From: Parasedimentitalea maritima
GTDB lineage: Bacteria; Pseudomonadota; Alphaproteobacteria; Rhodobacterales; Rhodobacteraceae
Reading direction: 5' to 3'
Assembly (NCBI RefSeq): GCF_005771405.1
Contig: NZ_VAUA01000007.1
Span: 232,519-296,518, forward strand
Length of the DNA: 64,000 bases
The translations under genes and the position numbers were made by a program. A model generated the notes under the pieces. The model made no database searches. It saw nothing but the letters and a program-made list of their open reading frames with translations, and was not told the DNA's origin. The first letter of the stretch is position 1, and each line of letters starts with the position of its first letter. Shown one piece after another: positions 58,777 through 64,000 of this stretch.

Positions 58777-61700
58777 ATGACTTTTCAGTTCTTTTCGGAC
58801 AAAAATCGCCCAGTCCATTTAGGGCCTTTTCCGCTGGAACGACTTGCACGCGGAGTGATGCCGGAGCTGGCGGATGTGCCAGGGTTTCAGCCGTTGGATT
58901 TTCGCCGTCCAAATTTACCTGCGTCGATCGTCAATGCGATGGGCGAATATCAGGCAATGATGGATGCAATCCGCGATGGCATGGTCAATAAGGCCCGTGC
59001 CGAATGTCCCGATGATCCGCAGGAGCGCGCTGAGCATATCAAAGGCTTTGGCTATTTCTCCGATGCTTCGATGGTTGGCATTGGCCCAATGCCTGCCTCG
59101 GCCCGGTTGGATCAGCCGTATCGCAATCCTGATATTGATCGTTTGGCCGGAGATCTAAAAACTCGCCAGACCAAAACGCTGGCGGCAGGCATCGATGTCA
59201 TTATGGCCGATCTGAAGGAGGCCATGAGCGCACCGCCCACCACCATTGGCGACCATTCGCGCTCCGTTGTGTTCCTGTACGACATGCCCCGTGATCCAAG
59301 AGCGGATGAACAAGGGTGTGAGTGGCTGGTCGATGCACAACAGCACCGGGCTTGTTTGCGTGCCAGCGAAACTGCGGTGGTGTTGGCCAATTATATCCGG
59401 TTGTTGGGTTGGGACGCCAAGGCGCATACGGGCACCTCGTCGGATGTGGATTTAAATCAGTTGGTGGTGGCGGCTGGGCTGGCCACAGTTGAAGACGGAC
59501 AGCTGGTGAACCCTTATCTGGGGACACGTTTTGGCGTGGCGGTGGTTACGACAGATTTTGATCTGACAATGGATCAACCTCTGCTGCCAATGGATCAGCA
59601 ACCAATGATGAAGGTCAAGGGGCCGCGCTGGTGGGTTGGACTTGGCTCGCAACGCTCGGCGCTAAATTTGGACCCCTTTAAAAAGCGCGACTATAAGGAT
59701 GGAGCACATCCGTTTGAGACGCTGAAACGGGTTGAAGATCCAACAACCTATATCGACGAAGCCCGTGTGGCGCGGGTGCCGAAACGCGCCGACATGTTTG
59801 CCCGCGCGCAGTTTGGAGATATGGGCAAAGGTAATCAAAAGGCCGCCACAGGTGGCTTTTATGTGCGCAAAGCGGCGCCCTCGATGGCGCAGCGGCGGAT
59901 GCTGGGGGCCTTTGTTCTTCTGCAAGATGGTGCCGGGGGCGGTGGGTCGCGTCCAACAGATGCCTCACGCAATGCGGCGAACATAAAGGCGACCAGCTAC
60001 TGGCTGGGTGTCGATGCCGTTGGGATCAGCCGCTGCCCGGACTGGACGTGGTACAGCCATGATGCCACCGGCGAAGCGATCGTGCCTGAACATGACCAGG
60101 CGATCAGCATGATCATTGATCAAGGGTTTGAAACAACCGACGCGACCTCCGGGGATGACTGGATCGCCGTTGCGCAATCGATGCGCGCCTATTTGCGGTT
60201 TTCGCTGTTGGGCGGGGTGATCGCGCGTCAAATTCGCAATCTTGGATTTAAAGCCAAAGCGCATACGGTGATGGACGGCGAGGTGTTGCAGCCTCCGTTG
60301 TTGTTGCTCGCGGGATTGGGTGAAGTGAGCCGAATTGGTGAAGTGATCCTGAACCCATTTCTTGGGCCTCGATTGAAATCGGGTGTGGTGACCACAGACA
60401 TGCCACTGGCACATGATCTGCCGATCGATTTTGGCCTGCAACGGTTCTGCGAGAGCTGCAATAAATGCGCGCGTGAATGCCCGTCTGGGGCGATCACGGC
60501 CGGACCCAAACGGATGTTCAATGGCTATGAGATCTGGAAAAGCGACAGCCAGAAGTGCACCACCTACCGAATTACCACTCCTGGTGGAGCGATGTGCGGT
60601 CGCTGCATGAAAACTTGCCCCTGGAACCTTGAGGGGCTGTTTTCTGAAAAACCTTTCCGCTGGGCCGCTATGAATTTGCCAAAAACAGCTCCGGCTTTGG
60701 CCAAGTTGGACGATATAGTCGGCAACGGTGAGATGAACGCTGTCAAAAAGTGGTGGTGGGATCTGGAAATGGAAGAGGACGGCGGTTATCGCCCGACCCG
60801 CAATCCAGTGAACGCACGCGCGCTGCAAAAGGATCTGAAGTTAAAGTTTGAAGACCAGACTTTGGCTGTCTACCCGGCCAATCTGGCGCCGCACCCCTGG
60901 CCTTATCCTTTCCCAATGGACCGTGAGGCCGGCATCGAGGCCTATCAGGCGATGGTCACAGCAGAAGAGTACAAAGCACGCCGGACTGCGGGTGAAACCG
61001 GGGAATGGGATCACATTTATAGCAGTGACAGTGACAGCCCGGTTCTGAGGGTCGAGGTTTCTAAGGTCGAAGAGATGAGCCCGGATGTCACCAAGTATGA
61101 ATTCAGTAGCCTGGACGGATCGGAGCTTCCGGAATGGACTGCCGGTGCACATCTGGACATTGTCGTCGCGCCCGAATTCCTGCGTCAGTACTCAATGTCG
61201 GGTGACCCGGCTGACCGCAGCAAATACCAGATTGGTGTTCTGCGAGAAGATCAGGGCCGGGGTGGGTCGGCGCTTCTGCACCGGATCTTTGCTCAGGGAC
61301 GAAAGATTTTCATCTCCAAGCCGATCAACCATTTTCCGGTTGTGGAGGGGAGCAAGAGCTTTTTGATGGGGGGCGGCATTGGTGTTACCCCGATGATAGC
61401 GATGGCGCATCAGTTGTATGCGCAGGGCAGGGCGTTTGAGCTGCATTATTCAGTCTCAAGCCGCGCCGGTGCTGGCTATCTGGAAGACCTAGCGGCGATG
61501 CCCTGGGCGCAAAACGTCAAAGTGCATGTTTCGGACGAAGGAACCCGCGCTGATCTGGATGCGGTGCTGGCCGGATACCGTGAAGGCTGGCATGTCTACA
61601 CCTGTGGTCCAGATCGGTACATGGATGGGGTCATGCAGGCTGCTGAACGGCAGGGGTTTGTCGAAGAGGCACGGCATCTGGAGTATTTTTCAGTGCCAGA

Positions 61701-61986
61701 TCTACCAGAGTATGAGAATTATGATTTCACCTTGAAACTGGCCAAGTCGGGGCGCGAATTTGTTGTGCCTGCGGACAAAACCGCAACCGATGTGTTGGCA
61801 GAGAATGGTGTACAGGTGGATGTGAAATGCGCCGACGGCATCTGTGGGGTCTGTAAATGTGGTTTGATTTCGGGTGAGGTCGAACATCGCGATTTTGTTC
61901 TGTCCAAGGCACAACGTGAGGTCGCGGTGGTTCTGTGTCAATCACGAGCAGCCCAAAAGGACGGTGTAATGGTTGTTGACCTGTAA
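58777..61986 (+). CDS. Fused reductive dehalogenase-like protein with NAD(P)H/FAD/2Fe-2S reductase module
   Basis: The 1069-residue cytoplasmic protein has no Tat or other signal. Residues about 150-540 form the nitroreductase-like cobalamin domain of RdhA (Y426 in W-Y-S-H-D-A-T, Lys492/494 in F-K-A-K-A-H). Two ferredoxin motifs follow: C558-x2-C561-x2-C564-x3-C568-P and C594-x12-C607-x2-C610-x3-C614-P, as in RdhA. Residues about 755-980 are an FNR reductase (RQYSMSG, GGGIGVTPMIAM, YTCGPDRYM). The end is a 2Fe-2S domain (C1018-x4-C1023-x2-C1026-x27-C1054). This order matches BhbA and NpRdhA, self-sufficient catabolic dehalogenases. The halogenated substrate, or another reductive reaction, is unknown. 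Confidence 0.85.
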   Translation: MTFQFFSDKNRPVHLGPFPLERLARGVMPELADVPGFQPLDFRRPNLPASIVNAMGEYQAMMDAIRDGMVNKARAECPDDPQERAEHIKGFGYFSDASMVGIGPMPASARLDQPYRNPDIDRLAGDLKTRQTKTLAAGIDVIMADLKEAMSAPPTTIGDHSRSVVFLYDMPRDPRADEQGCEWLVDAQQHRACLRASETAVVLANYIRLLGWDAKAHTGTSSDVDLNQLVVAAGLATVEDGQLVNPYLGTRFGVAVVTTDFDLTMDQPLLPMDQQPMMKVKGPRWWVGLGSQRSALNLDPFKKRDYKDGAHPFETLKRVEDPTTYIDEARVARVPKRADMFARAQFGDMGKGNQKAATGGFYVRKAAPSMAQRRMLGAFVLLQDGAGGGGSRPTDASRNAANIKATSYWLGVDAVGISRCPDWTWYSHDATGEAIVPEHDQAISMIIDQGFETTDATSGDDWIAVAQSMRAYLRFSLLGGVIARQIRNLGFKAKAHTVMDGEVLQPPLLLLAGLGEVSRIGEVILNPFLGPRLKSGVVTTDMPLAHDLPIDFGLQRFCESCNKCARECPSGAITAGPKRMFNGYEIWKSDSQKCTTYRITTPGGAMCGRCMKTCPWNLEGLFSEKPFRWAAMNLPKTAPALAKLDDIVGNGEMNAVKKWWWDLEMEEDGGYRPTRNPVNARALQKDLKLKFEDQTLAVYPANLAPHPWPYPFPMDREAGIEAYQAMVTAEEYKARRTAGETGEWDHIYSSDSDSPVLRVEVSKVEEMSPDVTKYEFSSLDGSELPEWTAGAHLDIVVAPEFLRQYSMSGDPADRSKYQIGVLREDQGRGGSALLHRIFAQGRKIFISKPINHFPVVEGSKSFLMGGGIGVTPMIAMAHQLYAQGRAFELHYSVSSRAGAGYLEDLAAMPWAQNVKVHVSDEGTRADLDAVLAGYREGWHVYTCGPDRYMDGVMQAAERQGFVEEARHLEYFSVPDLPEYENYDFTLKLAKSGREFVVPADKTATDVLAENGVQVDVKCADGICGVCKCGLISGEVEHRDFVLSKAQREVAVVLCQSRAAQKDGVMVVDL

Positions 61987-62251
61987 TTCCGATTCCATCG
62001 GTTGGGTTAACCGGGGCAACGGCACCCATATTGTTTGAGTTTCTGCGTTATTCGTCGAGAGCGCACCTAGGGATGTATTGTAGTCCATAGGTGTGTCTTA
62101 AAACCGGCTCTGCGTGTTTTGCTTTTTGCTGAGCTGGGGGTTGCGAATGTAAGTGCAGGTTTACCTGACTTGACAGATTATACTCTTGCCCCGACTGTCA
62201 GCAAAATTGAGTGCCTGCATATTTTCGAGTGAAATCAGTTTTGAGAGCAAC

Positions 62252-62656
62252 ATGGAACTAATTCCGGCCAACGAAAGACAAACCCAAAAAAGCGACCGAA
62301 GCTGGTTTACTGGCGAAGTTTGGCTAGAGACTATAAATCTAGCCCCAGCACCTGCCAGGCACCGGGCTGTTCATGTGACATTTGAAGCTGGCGCCCGTAC
62401 GGCTTGGCATAGTCACCCGTTGGGACAGACAATATATGTGGTCGAAGGGGTCGGTGTCATTGGCACCCGGGATGCGTTGCCGAGAGTAATACGCGCCGGG
62501 GACTCTGTCTGGCTTCCTCCTGGGGAAGAGCATTGGCATGGTGCCGCTCCAGATGAAAAAATGAAGCACATTTCAATTCAAGAAGCCGAAAGCGGCTTTG
62601 TCACCACTTGGATGGAACACGTTGCTGAAGAGGACTATTCGACCTTAGCGGAATGA
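62252..62656 (+). CDS. Small cupin protein
   Basis: The 134-residue single-domain cupin carries TFEAGARTAWHSHPLGQTIYVV (metal-binding His pair H-S-H in G-x5-H-x-H) and AGDSVWLPPGEEHWHGA (second motif with His). A metal-dependent cupin such as the (R)-mandelonitrile lyase/quercetinase-like group is likely; the reaction is unknown. ATG 62252 is used because the frame upstream has no family support; the ribosome site GAGAG is modest. The last 22 bases overlap the 3' end of the convergent eda gene. Confidence 0.75.
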   Translation: MELIPANERQTQKSDRSWFTGEVWLETINLAPAPARHRAVHVTFEAGARTAWHSHPLGQTIYVVEGVGVIGTRDALPRVIRAGDSVWLPPGEEHWHGAAPDEKMKHISIQEAESGFVTTWMEHVAEEDYSTLAE

Positions 62657-63369
62657 TGTTCGTCATTGGCTGCTGATCTGTGGTGGCCATTGTTCAATTG
62701 ACGCGCTTGGTGTGCCAGTTGACGGATGTCGCCCCAGAGTTCCGCTTTTTGCAACTCTAACGGGGCTGGCCAACTGCCACTTACACAGGCCACATTCACC
62801 AGTTCCAAGTATTCATGTGCGTTGGATTGGGAAATCCCTCCGGTTGGGCAAAAATGTATCTGTGGAAATGGGGCGCCGAGTGCTTTCAGTGTTGCAACCC
62901 CACCTGTCGCGGCGGCGGGAAAGAACTTTATGAGATCAAATCCCCGATCCAGCAGCTGCATAATCTCACTGGCTGTGGCTGCACCTGGTAGCAGTGGAAA
63001 CCCATGTTCCTTGCAACAATCGATCAAACTGTGGGCGAATCCGGGAGAGGTGGCGAAAGTCGCACCAGCCTGAAGAGCCTCCATGGCGTGCTTGGCGGTC
63101 ATGACGTTCCCGGCTCCAATTGTTGCGCCAGGGACGCGGGCCATTAAAGACATTGCTTGCAAGGCGACCGGAGTGCGTAGAGCGACCTCCAGAACAGGCA
63201 GGCCTCCTGCGACCAAGGCTTCCGCTAACGGTACCGCATGGGCGAGATCCTCAATAACCAACACAGGGATGACCGGTGCCTGACGGCAGATCATATGCAT
63301 TGAAGGTACCGCATTGGGTCGCTGCTTAGGGCTCGGCTGTAGTGTCGGCTGGGACGACGGCACGATCAT
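62635..63369 (-). CDS. eda: 2-dehydro-3-deoxyphosphogluconate (KDPG/KHG) aldolase
   Basis: The 244-residue class I aldolase has the conserved Glu in LPVLEVALRTP, GATIGAGNVMTAKHAMEA, the catalytic Lys in FDLIKFFPAAATGG and PTGGISQSNAHEYL. It cleaves KDPG to pyruvate and glyceraldehyde-3-phosphate in the Entner-Doudoroff pathway, or 4-hydroxy-2-oxoglutarate. The N-terminal 25 residues and C-terminal 30 residues are longer than in E. coli Eda; Met24 or Met26 could be the true start. It overlaps the cupin gene tail to tail. No edd gene is in the window. Confidence 0.88.
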   Translation of the reverse strand: MIVPSSQPTLQPSPKQRPNAVPSMHMICRQAPVIPVLVIEDLAHAVPLAEALVAGGLPVLEVALRTPVALQAMSLMARVPGATIGAGNVMTAKHAMEALQAGATFATSPGFAHSLIDCCKEHGFPLLPGAATASEIMQLLDRGFDLIKFFPAAATGGVATLKALGAPFPQIHFCPTGGISQSNAHEYLELVNVACVSGSWPAPLELQKAELWGDIRQLAHQARQLNNGHHRSAANDEHHSAKVE

Positions 63370-64000
63370 ATCTGATCACCGGTTATAGTCAGCTGTGCGA
63401 GTATCCGGAGGGCCGGGCAAGAAATTCGGGCGCATTCTTTGAGGTTTAGGTGCTCGGGACATGCAAAGCTGTCGGTTGTTTCCTGGGGGCGTGGTGTCGC
63501 CATTGCTTGGGTCATGGTTTGGATTACCTTTGTATCAGGATTTAGGGCGTGCGTGGGAAAGGTAAATGCCCGAACGTCATTGTCGATATCTTGCTCTGGT
63601 GGGTTGGTTCTAAAGCTGCTGGCCTTCTACCTTAGTCTGAGGGGGCAGCGAGTTGGACGGCTTGGCGAGATGCATATTGTTGAATTGGCATGGAGCTGTT
63701 TCAACGACTCGCGATGAATCATCGTGCTTTAGTGGTCTGAGTGGTTTCGACTACTATATCTGGATGTTTTGCTCGAACTTGTAGTCACTGTTGCTTAACC
63801 CTTGTTGGCCTGAGCAAAACCAAAAGCCTAGAAAGCGCACTATTTTCTGAGTAATTCATTTGTTTTCAGCATGTTATAAGAAAAACTCAAAAAGGTAGAT
63901 TTAGCGCTTGCGGGTTTGGTTGGATAACCCTAGAACCCCCCTTACCGGCGGCGCTGAGGCGCTGCTAGAGACGCTTCGGAGAGACGGAGGGACACGCTGG
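63370..64000. other. 631-base stretch without a convincing gene
   Basis: An open frame at 63439-63717 (+) has no recognisable domain and odd composition (many Cys and Trp), and is not called. The middle part is A+T-rich. The right end turns G+C-rich and may contain a promoter and leader (see the promoter entry). Confidence 0.5.
63908..63936 (+). promoter_or_regulatory. Possible strong promoter, perhaps of an rRNA operon beyond the window
   Basis: TTGCGG (63908-63913), exactly 17 bases, then TAGAAC (63931-63936) and a GC-rich CCCCCC discriminator resemble a growth-controlled stable-RNA promoter. The G+C-rich leader that follows (ending GACGGAGGGACACGCTGG at 63983-64000) looks to me like a Rhodobacterales pre-16S leader. 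No rRNA is in view, so this rests on recollection. Confidence 0.35.

Noticed and set aside
59965..60828. 287-codon minus-strand open frame inside the dehalogenase-like gene
   Set aside because: It is antisense to the Fe-S motifs of a well-supported gene and has no own motif.
63439..63717. 92-codon plus-strand open frame near the right edge
   Set aside because: It has no domain, odd composition and no ribosome site.
1..64000. CRISPR arrays, insertion sequences, prophage genes
   Set aside because: I saw no regularly spaced repeats, transposase motifs or phage structural genes.

Overview
The window reads as chromosome of a marine alphaproteobacterium of the Rhodobacterales (Roseobacter group). 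The grounds are a complete aapJQMP general amino-acid ABC transporter, an ATP12-type F1 assembly chaperone, the alphaproteobacterial rpmH-rnpA-yidD-yidC-engB housekeeping neighbourhood, dense amino-acid and organic-acid catabolic operons, and fairly even, moderately high G+C. I see no phage, insertion sequence, integrase or CRISPR array. Genus cannot be fixed from the sequence alone.

Layout. 1-1.6 kb: tail of a 23S rRNA pseudouridine synthase, a HAD phosphatase and ATP12. 1.8-6.4 kb: aapJQMP, with a hairpin between aapJ and aapQ and a clear terminator at the end. 6.4-10 kb (minus): a GNAT, an overlapping trio (sterol desaturase-like, 4Fe-4S protein, SixA-type phosphatase) and argB. 10.1-13.5 kb: an SDR, a lipoprotein, a PepSY membrane protein and a DUF2946 protein. 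13.5-21.8 kb: translation and membrane-biogenesis genes (engB, MOSC, yidC, ttcA, yidD, rnpA, rpmH) interspersed with a GGDEF/EAL protein, a cupredoxin and a family-25 glycosyltransferase. 22.1-25.7 kb: TVP38 protein, flavin disulfide reductase and histidine kinase. 25.7-29.1 kb: two identical tRNA-Arg(ACG) genes bracketing rpiB, two GNATs and a polysaccharide deacetylase.

29.1-37.8 kb is a LysR-headed catabolic operon: class III CoA-transferase, an acyl-CoA dehydrogenase homologue lacking both known catalytic glutamates, a TTC38-like protein, a YeiH-type sulfate/sulfite exporter, an omega-aminotransferase and an aldehyde dehydrogenase. The dehydrogenase has Arg84 and a Gln where 3-sulfinopropionyl-CoA desulfinase (Acd) has them. 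I therefore propose a C-S bond-cleaving pathway for an amino-sulfinate or amino-sulfonate, ending in sulfite export. 37.8-50.8 kb is a second catabolic island: P450, FNR/2Fe-2S reductase, class I amidotransferase, alpha/beta hydrolase, Zn-alcohol dehydrogenase, GntR regulator, glutamine-synthetase-like ligase and a branched-chain-type ABC transporter with a fused permease-ATPase. Matching palindromes in two divergent promoters suggest that the GntR protein controls the island. The gene set fits an amine pathway through gamma-glutamylated intermediates.

51.2-55.8 kb: a large chemoreceptor with a C-terminal WxxF-type tail and a TetR-controlled membrane-protein pair. 56.0-58.6 kb: pxpBCA, 5-oxoprolinase. 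58.8-62.0 kb: a 1069-residue fusion of a cobalamin/Fe-S reductive-dehalogenase module with an NAD(P)H-FAD-2Fe-2S reductase. It has no Tat signal and resembles the self-sufficient catabolic dehalogenases BhbA and NpRdhA; this is one of the two most interesting genes here. 62.2-63.4 kb: a cupin protein and KDPG aldolase overlapping tail to tail. The last 630 bases hold no convincing gene, but end in what may be a stable-RNA (rrn) promoter and leader running off the window.
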